Assembly (NCBI RefSeq): GCF_042434395.1
Contig: NZ_JBHLTP010000003.1
Location: 868,001-932,000, forward strand
Direction: 5' to 3'
DNA length: 64,000 nt
From: Pontibacillus salicampi
GTDB lineage: Bacteria > Bacillota > Bacilli > Bacillales > BH030062
The translations under genes were made by a program, and so were the position numbers. Positions 52,451 through 61,040 of this stretch are shown here, one piece after another (positions within the stretch are counted from its first letter, which is position 1; each line of letters opens with the position of its first letter). The notes under the pieces are model-generated. The model was not told the origin of the DNA, ran no database searches, and saw only the letters and a list, made by a program, of their open reading frames with translations.

Positions 52451-52626
52451 TATACATCCCTCCTCGACAATAGTTTATGTTAAGGCTCTTAAATCATACG
52501 AAGCTTATGTGAAATGGGGAAAACCACTTTCTTTGTAGCTTTTCTTCTAGTTTTGTCGTTCGAAAAGGAGAATACATTTTCAAGAAGAATATACTCTACA
52601 AAGACAATGCAGAGGAGGAATCCATA

Positions 52627-52941
52627 ATGGGTTTAGCTGCTAAAGAGTGGAAAATGTATCAAGATGGCGTATCGAAGCAGGAGTTTGAAAAATCATGGGT
52701 AGATGTGATGGATAGACTTCAGATCGTTGAGGATAAAATTTCAAGGAAAGCAGATGAGGTAGTATTAACGATGGTCTTATCTCATCGGAAGGAATTAGAA
52801 AAATTACATGAGGAAATTCAGCTTCTGCAACAGGAAGTAAATACTATTCAAAAAGACAACAACGATTCGTATAGTAACCTTGGATTTAGAAAGGAGAAAA
52901 AGGAAGTAAAAAATTTATGGCGGCTCTGGTTTAAGAAGTGA
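52627..52941 (+). CDS. coiled-coil protein at the yppD position
   Basis: A 104-residue protein dominated by a charged coiled coil (about residues 20-82) with a basic, Trp-containing end. I do not recognise the family; its place between yppC and yppE corresponds to yppD, but similarity to YppD is not evident to me. ATG follows GAGGAGGA. It precedes yppE, whose frame starts near its end. Confidence 0.7.
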   Translation: MGLAAKEWKMYQDGVSKQEFEKSWVDVMDRLQIVEDKISRKADEVVLTMVLSHRKELEKLHEEIQLLQQEVNTIQKDNNDSYSNLGFRKEKKEVKNLWRLWFKK

Positions 52942-52988
52942 AGATTGTCTGCTCTCCATGTTACAGTAGGAGAGAAGGAGTGAGTTTT

Positions 52989-53366
52989 TTGTCAGAAACA
53001 TTAGAACAGCACATTTGGACGATAAAAGAGCATTTAGATTTACTCAAGGAGCAATATTTATCAAGCGAGAAACCAACAGATAAAAAAGATTATACTCTTT
53101 TTAATAAAGTGAAAGAGGAAACAGGACCATTATTTGAGCTTATAGAAGAGTGGTATCAGGAAGCAGAGCGTTTTCTAAAACAAATTCCACAGCCAACGGT
53201 CTTTCCTTTGCAGCTACAAAATACGAAGGATAACTTTGAACTGGTCTTATTGCATAGCTATTATATCGATGTGAAAAAAAAGAGGTACATGGAATTGTAC
53301 CATTCCATTCATTTTGTACTCAATCAATTGTTAGACGATATAAATCGTACTACATCCTCTAAGTAA
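52989..53366 (+). CDS. yppE: YppE family protein (DUF1798)
   Basis: A 125-residue all-helical protein with a run of four helices and the features of the YppE family: T-G-P-L-F-E-L-I-E-E-W near 44 and Q-L-Q-N-T-K-D-N-F-E near 74. TTG 52989 is chosen because AAGGAG lies eight bases before it; the frame is open to 52938 but without a site. Function unknown. Likely cotranscribed with the preceding gene. Confidence 0.82.
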   Translation: MSETLEQHIWTIKEHLDLLKEQYLSSEKPTDKKDYTLFNKVKEETGPLFELIEEWYQEAERFLKQIPQPTVFPLQLQNTKDNFELVLLHSYYIDVKKKRYMELYHSIHFVLNQLLDDINRTTSSK

Positions 53367-53391
53367 AATGCAGAACTTTATAGTGGAAAAA

Positions 53392-53431
53392 GCAAAACCG
53401 TCAAGGAAGTGTACCCTTGACGGTTTTGCTA
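53392..53431. terminator. bidirectional terminator
   Basis: GCAAAACCGTCAAGG (53392-53406) pairs perfectly with CCTTGACGGTTTTGC (53415-53429), serving yppE and the converging minus-strand small gene. Confidence 0.9.
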
Positions 53432-53457
53432 TTCGATGTGCTTTTTCATTAGGGGAG

Positions 53458-53598
53458 TTATTCTTTTATTGCTCCGCCTTTATTGCTATGCATGTTAGCT
53501 GGTTTTGGTTCGCCAACTTCTGCAAATCGTTTTGCTTCTAAAGGCTTTTCCTGCTCATGATTTTGCTTTTTTTCCTTAAAACCTTTACCTCTGCCCAT
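53458..53598 (-). CDS. small spore-type protein of unknown family
   Basis: A 46-residue polar protein starting M-G-R-G-K-G-F-K-E-K-K and ending G-G-A-I-K-E, with no hydrophobic segment. ATG 53598 follows AGGAGGG at eight bases. Its size and composition resemble minor small acid-soluble spore proteins, and it lies in a region where B. subtilis encodes such proteins, but I cannot match it to one. Confidence 0.6.
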   Translation of the reverse strand: MGRGKGFKEKKQNHEQEKPLEAKRFAEVGEPKPANMHSNKGGAIKE

Positions 53599-53639
53599 AT
53601 TTTGTCCCTCCTAGTACTATAAGCTTCAGCCCGAATAAA

Positions 53640-53960
53640 GGAGCTTCGTTCTTAGTATCTAATAAGAGAAAAAAATAATGTAAATGAATTGAATGATTGT
53701 TGCAAGCTTTACTCATTACATAAATAGGAGAGAGCTCTTCTTTATTGGTGTAACAACATGGAGTTTATTCGGTTATGAAGAAAAAACAATTGCAGTTGAT
53801 TGAGGGAGCTACGATCTATAATTAGAAGCCATTCTCACCAACTTGAGTGCTCTATTTAACAGCACTTTACAAGGATGGATTTGAAGCGAAGACATACATC
53901 CCCATATATAGTAGCTGACACCCATATTCCTATCTGCCACAATGTCTTACCCAAATAGAT
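53640..53960. other. non-coding region
   Basis: About 320 bases between the small gene and the terminator of the RND permease. I see no supported gene, RNA or repeat in it. Confidence 0.5.
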
Positions 53961-53996
53961 AACCGGGCTCTTGTGTGTAGACGCAAGAACCCGGTT
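53961..53996 (-). terminator. terminator of the RND permease gene
   Basis: AACCGGGCTCTTG (53961-53973) pairs with CAAGAACCCGGTT (53984-53996), one mismatch, just past the stop; the U run on the minus strand is weak. Confidence 0.65.
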
Positions 53997-54000
53997 TGAT

Positions 54001-57000
54001 TTATTCCTCTATTGGTTTCGGTTTTCCTCTTGTAATACGGTATAACATGAGGTAGAAGGCTGGTAATAGGATCAAAGTTAATAATGTTGAGAACAATAGC
54101 CCTGATACGATGGAAACAGCTAGAGGTCTAAACAAAACGTCTCCTGATAAAGCAATAGGCAAAAGAGCCGCAATGGATGTCAAAGAGGTAAGGAGAATAG
54201 GTCTAACCCTCGCCCTGCCAGCTTCTATCAAGGACTCGATAATGGAATGTGATTCTCGATGATTTTGTTCAATAAATTCCACTAAAATGACGGAGTTTCG
54301 TACCACTATGCCTGAAAGGGAAACAATGCCTAGTACGGCAAGAAAACTCAAAGGCTGTCCACTGATGAATAAACCAACGATTGCTCCAGTAACAGCTAGA
54401 AAGACCGTACTTGTAATCAACAGCGGCATTAACAATGAGTTGAATTGTACTGCTATTACAAGATAAATAAGAAATAGCACTATGACAAACAGCTTGGAAA
54501 CTTCAATGAAGAATTCCTGTTCGGCATTAGCAGCTCCTTCTTGAGTAAAGGAGTATCCCTCAGGAAGGTCATCTTCATATTGATCGATGACTTCTTGGGC
54601 TTCGGATTGGAAATCAGAACTATCCTTTGCACCATAAGCCTTAATGGTTATGGTGCGTTCTCCATTTAAATGAGGAATGGTACCAATTTGCGTTAATTGC
54701 TTTTCCGAAATTAACTCACTTAATGGATAAACCTCAGGAGGACCATTAGTATTTGTAGAGGAAGTAACTTCCAGTTTGTCTAATGCAACACTGTCCTTTT
54801 CCCCATCATCTACAAGGACTTTCATGTCTATGCTCTCTTTCCCATTATCAAACGTAGGGAGCGGGATACCTGTATTCGCCGCTTGCAATTGAGATGATAC
54901 TTGATCAATAGAAATATTGTTTTGTGCAATAATGTCTCTGTTTAATGTATATTCAATAGATGGTTGTTCCTTATTCATGTTGCTTGTAACTAATTCATTA
55001 GCTGGAATTTCCTCTAATTCTGACTGGAGCTCCTTCGATATTTCTAATAATGTATTTAATTCAGAGCCCTGAACCTTTACTTCGATTGGTGGGCTAGGTG
55101 GAGGTCCGGAAACAATCGTCTCAAGGAAAATTTCTCCATTAGTAAACTCTTCTCGAAGTGGTTGTTCAAAGTCCTGAATAAACTGGGAAGCACTTGTTTT
55201 TTCCTTATCAATTCTAATGAGAAGCTGCCCAGTATTTTCTCCGCTTTGCTCAATGGTGGAGTTGAAAAGGGGAGGCATCCCTGTCCCAGCAAATACAGCT
55301 GTTTCCGTGACGGCATCACTGTTTGTTTGAATATAGGATTCCATGGTTTCCAGGTTGTCCTTTGTATTGTTTAGCGTGGTACCCTGTGGGTATTCCACAG
55401 TCAGCGTTACCTCTTTACGATCTGCTTCTGGAAAGAATTCAAATGGAATTTTTACAGCAAGCCCCGCAAGCATAATACATAAAACGAGGCCAGAAAAACC
55501 AATAATAAATGGACGCTTTGAAACTTTTGGTAACATTTTATCCGCATAGATAGTTTCAATTCGATTGAATAAGCTGCCAAGTAATCCGACTTTTTTAGGA
55601 GCTTCTTTAGAGTCTTTTCGCTTGTGCCTAACATACTGTACGGTAGGTATTAATGTTAGAGAAAGAATGGTGGAAGCTACAATAGTCGTAATCAATGTGG
55701 TTGGCAATGCTCGAATGAAATCTCCGTTGCTTCCGGACAAGAACGTGAGCGGAAGGAAGCTGAATATAATCATTAAGGTAGAAGTAATAATGGATGTTCG
55801 CACTTCTTTAATCCCTAGGATGGCACCTTTCCATGCACTATCTCCAAGCTGATACCTTCTTTGGATATTGTCATTCACAACGATTGCATCATCTACTAGG
55901 ATACCGATTGCGATAATAATTCCTATAACAGATATCTGGTTTAAATCCACACCTGCATACGGTAAAGGCAGCAAGCCTATTACTACAGATATAGGTATGG
56001 CTACAGCAACTAGTACAGCAGAAGAGAAGGGCAACCCTATTAACATAATAATAAATACAGCTAGTAGGGAAATTGCAAAGGAGGTAATTAAGTTCGTAAA
56101 CACCTCTTCTATAATAGTACTCTGTGTATAGAATTCCTGTACCTCAATCCCAGTTGGTAAGTCTTCTGATAAAGTATTTACTTGAGTGGTTATACGTTCT
56201 TGCAAAGAGGATATATTCATTCCCTCGTTAGCTAAAACAGTAAAGGATAGAGCAGGCTTACCTTTATACGTGATAAGGTCCTCGGTATCTTTAAAGGACT
56301 TCTTAATGGTACCAATATCTTTAACATATATTGGGTTGCCATTTGCATCTATGCCAACAGAAACATCTTTAAGCTGCTCCCACTCTTCCGTTTTCTTTAG
56401 GAGAAGCTGAAACTGCTTGTCATCTTCTTCAAGTGTCCCTATTGCTCCAGGAGATAATTCCTGCCTCAAAGAATCGGCAACTTGAAAGGCAGAAAGCTTT
56501 TGTTCTTTTAACCGTTCATTATCTAATGATATTACCAATTGCTCTTCTGGAATACCTTTTACAAGGACAGATTCAATGCCTGTGATATTTGTTAATGATT
56601 CTTTCCAAGTCTCCACGTTTTCTCTAAGATTGTATAAATCATCGTAGGAGTCACCGACAAAATGGTAAGAGGAAACAGCCGCCATCCGAAAATCAGTTGT
56701 TACGGACGGATCTTGTACTTCATCTGGAAATCCTCTTGATATATCTGAAACAGATTGTCTTATTTTGGAGAAGACGGCTTGTTTGTCTTCATTATCAGAT
56801 AAGGTTAAGGTAACCGAAGAAAATCCAGTAGTAGAAACGGACTCTATCGTATCCACTCCGTCTATATTCTCCAGCTCTTCCTCATAGGGGTTTGTGATAG
56901 TTTGTTCCATTTCCTGCGGGGTGGCCCCTGGATAAACGGTTGATACAGATGCGATGTTTACGTTGATTTCTGGTATTTCCCGCTTAGGTAGTTGTAAGTA

Positions 57001-57075
57001 TGTAAATATTCCAGTAAAAACGAGAAGGGCAATAAATACCCAAACCATTTTGCGATACTTTAGTATCCAGCTCAT
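54001..57075 (-). CDS. RND-family efflux permease (SwrC/AcrB-like)
   Basis: A 1024-residue inner-membrane transporter with the twelve-helix RND plan: helix 1 at about 10-28, a large extracytoplasmic loop, helices 2-6 (about 325-500), a second loop and helices 7-12 (about 830-1010). The proton-relay Asp pair is present in G-I-L-V-D-D-A-I-V-V near 395, equivalent to AcrB D407/D408. It most resembles Bacillus SwrC (YerP), linked to surfactin and drug export. ATG 57075 is six bases after AGGAGG; a longer start at 57093 precedes that site. No membrane-fusion or outer-membrane partner is adjacent. Confidence 0.92.
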   Translation of the reverse strand: MSWILKYRKMVWVFIALLVFTGIFTYLQLPKREIPEINVNIASVSTVYPGATPQEMEQTITNPYEEELENIDGVDTIESVSTTGFSSVTLTLSDNEDKQAVFSKIRQSVSDISRGFPDEVQDPSVTTDFRMAAVSSYHFVGDSYDDLYNLRENVETWKESLTNITGIESVLVKGIPEEQLVISLDNERLKEQKLSAFQVADSLRQELSPGAIGTLEEDDKQFQLLLKKTEEWEQLKDVSVGIDANGNPIYVKDIGTIKKSFKDTEDLITYKGKPALSFTVLANEGMNISSLQERITTQVNTLSEDLPTGIEVQEFYTQSTIIEEVFTNLITSFAISLLAVFIIMLIGLPFSSAVLVAVAIPISVVIGLLPLPYAGVDLNQISVIGIIIAIGILVDDAIVVNDNIQRRYQLGDSAWKGAILGIKEVRTSIITSTLMIIFSFLPLTFLSGSNGDFIRALPTTLITTIVASTILSLTLIPTVQYVRHKRKDSKEAPKKVGLLGSLFNRIETIYADKMLPKVSKRPFIIGFSGLVLCIMLAGLAVKIPFEFFPEADRKEVTLTVEYPQGTTLNNTKDNLETMESYIQTNSDAVTETAVFAGTGMPPLFNSTIEQSGENTGQLLIRIDKEKTSASQFIQDFEQPLREEFTNGEIFLETIVSGPPPSPPIEVKVQGSELNTLLEISKELQSELEEIPANELVTSNMNKEQPSIEYTLNRDIIAQNNISIDQVSSQLQAANTGIPLPTFDNGKESIDMKVLVDDGEKDSVALDKLEVTSSTNTNGPPEVYPLSELISEKQLTQIGTIPHLNGERTITIKAYGAKDSSDFQSEAQEVIDQYEDDLPEGYSFTQEGAANAEQEFFIEVSKLFVIVLFLIYLVIAVQFNSLLMPLLITSTVFLAVTGAIVGLFISGQPLSFLAVLGIVSLSGIVVRNSVILVEFIEQNHRESHSIIESLIEAGRARVRPILLTSLTSIAALLPIALSGDVLFRPLAVSIVSGLLFSTLLTLILLPAFYLMLYRITRGKPKPIEE

Positions 57076-57249
57076 GTTCATCCTCCTATTCATTACATTA
57101 CCTACAGTTTATCGTATTGGTCCCATAAAATGCGAGCAGAAGGTCATAGTGAATGTGCCCCAGGTGAACATTGATTGAAATCGCTTTACATATGTGAGAT
57201 TATCTTCTATAATTATTATCCCAGATTGAAACGGAAAGGCGGTCTTGTT

Positions 57250-57648
57250 TTGGACAAACAACAACTATTAGAAAGAGCGAAAAAAGCTCGTGAAATGGCA
57301 TATGTACCTTATTCGAAATTTCCTGTTGGAGCTAGTGTGCTGACGAAAAGCGGGGAAGTGTATGATGGATGTAATATAGAAAATGCAGCCTATCCCGTTA
57401 CTTGCTGTGCAGAAAGAGTAGCTATCTTTAAAGCAATATCAGCAGGGGAGACTGAATTCATATCTCTAGGAGTCGTTGCTGATACAAAAAGACCAGTACC
57501 GCCTTGTGGATCTTGTCGTCAAGTTATTAGCGAGTTTTTCCCGCAAAATGTGAAGGTTCATACATCAAATCTTGCAGGAGAAGTTAAATCATTAACGGTT
57601 GAAGAGCTCTTGCCGTACTCCTTTTCTTCAGATGATTTAGCAGAATAG
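57250..57648 (+). CDS. cdd: cytidine deaminase
   Basis: It hydrolyses cytidine and deoxycytidine to uridines in pyrimidine salvage. Residue positions match the B. subtilis tetrameric enzyme: zinc ligands C53, C86 and C89, with the proton shuttle E55 in T-C-C-A-E and P-C-G-S-C-R. Length 132 residues. TTG 57250 follows AAAGGCGG by seven bases; the frame is open to 57175 without a better site. It stands alone between terminators. Confidence 0.95.
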   Translation: MDKQQLLERAKKAREMAYVPYSKFPVGASVLTKSGEVYDGCNIENAAYPVTCCAERVAIFKAISAGETEFISLGVVADTKRPVPPCGSCRQVISEFFPQNVKVHTSNLAGEVKSLTVEELLPYSFSSDDLAE

Positions 57649-57652
57649 CATG

Positions 57653-57698
57653 AAAAAAAAACAGTAATTCTGTATAAGGATAGAATTACTGTTTTTTC
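57653..57698 (+). terminator. Rho-independent terminator after cdd
   Basis: ACAGTAATTCT (57661-57671) pairs with AGAATTACTGT (57682-57692), flanked by A and T runs. Confidence 0.92.
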
Positions 57699-57776
57699 TG
57701 TTTCTACTAAAGAAAATAGGCTAGTATAGAATAGAAGAATTCGTACAAATAGCGTAAAATAGGTATCTGTCTTAGT

Positions 57777-57817
57777 ACATGTCTCCCTTTTGTGACATAG
57801 GTTATTAATGAACCTAT
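57777..57817 (+). promoter_or_regulatory. sigma-K-type promoter of cotD merged with a palindrome
   Basis: AC at 57777-57778, 17 bases, then CATAGGTTA at 57796-57804, matching the sigma-K pattern AC-N16/17-CATAnnnTA. ATAGGTT (57797-57803) and AACCTAT (57811-57817) form a perfect inverted repeat spanning the -10 box and likely start site. Confidence 0.6.
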
Positions 57818-57840
57818 CATAAAGGAAGGAGACAAAGGAT

Positions 57841-58251
57841 ATGCACAAAAAGATGTGTCACCCTGGAATGGTCAGTCCTGCCAAGACTAATGTGTACCCT
57901 ACAAAGCAGTGTGTGAAGCATAACTTCTATCAGCAAGAGGTGAATAACGTTTTTCCAACTCACACTACAAACGTTAATCACGTTAACACCGTAAACAAAA
58001 ACTTCTATCCTCAATCACAGTCTGATGTAACTCAGTATTCCCAGCAAGATGTAAACATGGGACCTACTTCGCCAATGGGTATGGGACCAGGAGGTCAGGT
58101 AATGGGTGCCTCTACTGGTCCACAAGGCATGGGACCAGGTATGCAAGGTCCTGGTGGCCAGGTTGCTGGAGCTTCCACAGGGCCACAAGGAATGGGACCT
58201 GGTATGCCTATGGGTATGAAGAAGCCTGGTTGTGGATGTTATAGAGATTAA
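57841..58251 (+). CDS. CotD-family spore coat protein with Gly/Met/Pro repeats
   Basis: A 136-residue inner-coat-type protein. The N-terminal half matches CotD: V-Y-P-T-K-Q-C-V-K-H-N-F, then V-F-P-T-H-T-T-N-V-N-H and N-F-Y-P-Q-S. The second half is low-complexity with two near-identical units of about 20 residues (G-G-Q-V-x-G-A-S-T-G-P-Q-G-M-G-P-G-M) and ends K-K-P-G-C-G-C-Y-R-D. ATG follows AAGGAAGGAG. A sigma-K-type promoter lies directly upstream. Confidence 0.87.
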   Translation: MHKKMCHPGMVSPAKTNVYPTKQCVKHNFYQQEVNNVFPTHTTNVNHVNTVNKNFYPQSQSDVTQYSQQDVNMGPTSPMGMGPGGQVMGASTGPQGMGPGMQGPGGQVAGASTGPQGMGPGMPMGMKKPGCGCYRD

Positions 58252-58305
58252 TGATTAATTGGGCTGGGTAATCCAGCTCAATCTACATAGCAAAGAGGGA
58301 ATAGA

Positions 58306-58869
58306 ATGAAAGTATTGATGGTTACAGGTTATAAGCCGATGGAACTAGGAATATTTAAAATAGATGATCCTAATATAGAATATGTGAAAGAAACTATTAA
58401 GAGACGGCTAATTCCCTTAATAGAGGAAGGGCTAGAGTGGATTTTGATATCAGGTCAAATGGGCGTAGAGCTGTGGACTGGAGAAATTGTACTTGAACTG
58501 AAGGAAGAATACCCCATTAAGCTAGGTGTTTTTCCACCATTCCTACATCAGGAAAAGAGGTGGCCAGAGCCTCAGCAAGAACAATATCAAATGCTGGTAG
58601 AGACTGCAGATTTTTATCAATCACTCTACCAGAAAGAGTATGAAGGAGCCTACCAATTTAAAGCAAAGGACCAATGGTTTTTAGATAAAACAGATGGTTG
58701 CTTAATACTATATGATGAAGAAACAGGCGGAACACCTGGATACTATTTGGAAAAAGCGAAAACCTATCAGGAACATAATGCCTATACTATTTTAACCATT
58801 ACCCCTTTCGATATAGAGGAGACAGTGGAGGAAATGCGTATGGAAGATCCAAACTACTGGTCGAATTAA
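58306..58869 (+). CDS. ypsA: YpsA family protein (SLOG superfamily, DUF1273)
   Basis: A 187-residue Rossmann-like protein with the nucleotide-binding features of the SLOG group: V-T-G-Y-K-P near residue 4, I-S-G-Q-M-G-V-E near 48, and D-E-E-T-G-G-T-P-G near 141. In B. subtilis YpsA influences cell division and is encoded next to gpsB, as here; the exact ligand is unknown. ATG follows AAAGAGGG. Confidence 0.9.
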   Translation: MKVLMVTGYKPMELGIFKIDDPNIEYVKETIKRRLIPLIEEGLEWILISGQMGVELWTGEIVLELKEEYPIKLGVFPPFLHQEKRWPEPQQEQYQMLVETADFYQSLYQKEYEGAYQFKAKDQWFLDKTDGCLILYDEETGGTPGYYLEKAKTYQEHNAYTILTITPFDIEETVEEMRMEDPNYWSN

Positions 58870-58931
58870 ATTGACATTCCTTTCAACTTCTGTAAAACTT
58901 ATAATAAGTGTATTTTTCTGAGGTGAGATAA

Positions 58932-59237
58932 ATGGGGTTAGAACGTATTCAATTAAGCAGTAAGGAAATCCTGGATAAAGATTTTAAAACAGGGATTCGT
59001 GGATATAATCAAGAAGAAGTAGATCAATTTTTAGATACCGTTATACAAGACTACGAAGCCTTTCAACAGGAGATTGACCGCTTAAAACAAGAAAATGATC
59101 GTTTGAAAAAACAAAATGGAAATTCCAACAGATCAAAGACAAACGCTTCATCTACAGGGCAAGTTAATTATGATATTCTCCAACGAGTGTCTAACTTGGA
59201 GAAGGCCGTTTTCGGAAAGAAATACGCTGATTCGTAG
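58932..59237 (+). CDS. gpsB: cell division adaptor GpsB
   Basis: A 101-residue DivIVA-like protein that shuttles PBP1 between division and elongation sites. The N-terminal lipid/PBP-binding part has K-T-G-I-R-G-Y-N-Q-E-E-V-D-Q-F-L-D near 19-35, followed by a coiled coil to about 63, a Ser/Asn linker and the C-terminal trimerisation segment V-S-N-L-E-K-A-V-F-G. ponA, encoded in the same window, is its known partner in Bacillus. Confidence 0.95.
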   Translation: MGLERIQLSSKEILDKDFKTGIRGYNQEEVDQFLDTVIQDYEAFQQEIDRLKQENDRLKKQNGNSNRSKTNASSTGQVNYDILQRVSNLEKAVFGKKYADS

Positions 59238-59299
59238 CTTTCCAATAATTACATGCTGAAACATTAAGAAAACAATGGTATAATTATTTCGAGTCGTCA

Positions 59300-59328
59300 T
59301 TGACTCGACATTTCGAATATCTTACAAT
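59300..59328 (+). promoter_or_regulatory. rnpB promoter
   Basis: TTGACT at 59300-59305, a 17-base spacer and TACAAT at 59323-59328, about ten bases before the RNA. TCGAGTC (59289-59295) and GACTCGA (59302-59308) form a perfect inverted repeat over the -35 box. Confidence 0.7.
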
Positions 59329-59339
59329 GTTTTAGTATT

Positions 59340-59740
59340 TGATAAATGCTTGGGTAATCGCTGCATGTTTTCATGTAGAGGAAAGTCCATGCTCACACAG
59401 GCTGAGATGCTTGTAGTGTTCGTGCTTGACGAAACCATAAGTCAAGGTAGTCTAACGGCTAACGGCAGGGAACTAATCTAAGTCCTTATTGGATAGGATT
59501 ATATTACCTTGAAAGTGCCACAGTGACGTAGTTCTATCGGAAACGGTAGAAGTGGAACGAGGTAAACCCCACGAGTGAGCAACCCAAATGTTGGTAGGGG
59601 CACTCTTCTGAGGGAATTAAACCAAAGGGAGAGACAGGCATTGAGTCCTGTAGATAGATGATTACCGCCGGAGTACGAGGTTGACCACCGTTTGCAGTAC
59701 AAAGGCACAGAACATGGCTTACAAAGCATTTATCCAGGTC
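59340..59740 (+). ncRNA. rnpB: RNase P RNA, Bacillus type (class B)
   Basis: The catalytic RNA that trims the 5' ends of tRNAs. The conserved core is clear: G-GGTAATCGCTGC near 59352, GAGGAAAGTCCATGCTC near 59377, TTGAAAGTGCCACAGTGACG near 59507, GAACG-GGTAAACCCC near 59556, and AGATAGATGATTACCGCC near 59653, which is close to the B. subtilis sequence. The ends pair: GATAAATGCTT (59341-59351) with AAGCATTTATC (59724-59734). About 400 bases, as expected. Its place between gpsB and rlmL is the same as in B. subtilis. Confidence 0.97.
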
Positions 59741-59757
59741 GCCTTTTTTTGAAGTGT

Positions 59758-59794
59758 AACCCTTTCTAAGCGTAGCTTTAGAAAGGGTTTTTTA
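59758..59794 (+). terminator. Rho-independent terminator after rnpB
   Basis: AACCCTTTCTAA (59758-59769) pairs perfectly with TTAGAAAGGGTT (59778-59789), followed by TTTT. Confidence 0.9.
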
Positions 59795-59860
59795 TTGGGT
59801 AACATCGGTTAAGATGTACATAGAGATATGGAATGAGTAAGCAATAAAGGAGTTTACGTA

Positions 59861-60994
59861 ATGCCTAAAACAGTAACATTAATAGCTACAAGTGCAATGG
59901 GGCTTGAATCCGTTGTTGCAAGGGAAGTGAAAGATTTAGGGTATGAAAATGTGACAGTAGAAAATGGACGGGTTCGATATGAAGCTGATTTGGCTGCAAT
60001 CCCACGTAGTAATTTATGGCTGCGAACAGCAGACAGGGTTAAATTGCTTATAGGAGAATTCACTGCCACCACATTTGATGACCTGTTTGAACAAACGAAA
60101 GCACTTGCCTGGGAGCAATACATCCCTGAGGATGGAGCAATACCAGTAACGGGGAAATCCGTAAAATCCACCTTATACTCTGTTCCCGATTGCCAATCTA
60201 TTGTAAAAAAAGCAATTGTAGAGCGTATGAAGCAAAAGTATGGATTAGCAACTCATTTAGAAGAGTCTGGACCTGCACATCGAGTGGAAATTGCTATTCA
60301 TAAAGATCATGCGATGCTCACTTTGGACACAAGTGGAGCTGGGCTTCACAAACGTGGTTATCGCACGGGGCAGGGCGAAGCTCCTTTAAAAGAAACCTTA
60401 GCTGCAGCTCTCGTGAAGCTTACCAACTGGAGACCGGATGAACCATTTGTAGATCCATTTTGCGGGTCAGGCACTATCCCGATTGAAGCGGCATTAATTG
60501 GACAAAATATAGCGCCAGGCTTTAATAGAGAGTTTGCTTCTGAGGAATGGGATTTAATTCCTTATAACCTCTGGGAAGATGCCTTTAACGAAGCGGAAGC
60601 TGCTGCGAATTACGATCAACCATTGGACATAACAGGCTTTGATAAGGACCAACGGATGGTAGAAATCGCTAAGGAGAATGCCACAGAGTCCGGTCTTGGT
60701 GAGATTATTACATGGAAGCAAATGAGAATAGAAGACTTTCGACCATCCTCTTCCAATGGATACATTGTTGGCAATCCTCCTTATGGGGAACGTATGGGGG
60801 ATAAAGAAGATGTAGAAAAAATGTATCAGGCATTCGGTCAACTAATGAATAACTATCCTTCCTGGAGCGTTTATGTAGTCACATCCAATGAAGATTTCGA
60901 GAAACTATATGGTAGAGAAGCTACGAAACGCCGTAAATTGTATAATGGGTATATTAAAATTGACTATTATCAATATTTCGGTAAAAAAGAATAG
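59861..60994 (+). CDS. rlmL: THUMP-domain 23S rRNA methyltransferase (RlmL/YpsC)
   Basis: A 377-residue SAM-dependent RNA N2-guanine methyltransferase. The N-terminal THUMP domain (about 45-155) binds RNA; the catalytic domain has D-P-F-C-G-S-G-T-I-P near 200-209 and the guanine-type N-P-P-Y near 305. B. subtilis YpsC sits in the same place after rnpB. ATG follows AAAGGAG. It ends at a strong terminator. Confidence 0.92.
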   Translation: MPKTVTLIATSAMGLESVVAREVKDLGYENVTVENGRVRYEADLAAIPRSNLWLRTADRVKLLIGEFTATTFDDLFEQTKALAWEQYIPEDGAIPVTGKSVKSTLYSVPDCQSIVKKAIVERMKQKYGLATHLEESGPAHRVEIAIHKDHAMLTLDTSGAGLHKRGYRTGQGEAPLKETLAAALVKLTNWRPDEPFVDPFCGSGTIPIEAALIGQNIAPGFNREFASEEWDLIPYNLWEDAFNEAEAAANYDQPLDITGFDKDQRMVEIAKENATESGLGEIITWKQMRIEDFRPSSSNGYIVGNPPYGERMGDKEDVEKMYQAFGQLMNNYPSWSVYVVTSNEDFEKLYGREATKRRKLYNGYIKIDYYQYFGKKE

Positions 60995-61004
60995 CTATAC
61001 TAAT

Positions 61005-61040
61005 AAAGACCTCATCTCAAAGCGGATGAGGTCTTTTTGC
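61005..61040 (+). terminator. Rho-independent terminator after rlmL
   Basis: AAAGACCTCATC (61005-61016) pairs perfectly with GATGAGGTCTTT (61025-61036), followed by TT. Confidence 0.92.

Noticed and set aside
58060..58220. Tandem repeat resembling a CRISPR or minisatellite
   Set aside because: The repeats are in frame and encode the Gly/Met/Pro units of the CotD-type coat protein; there are no spacers.
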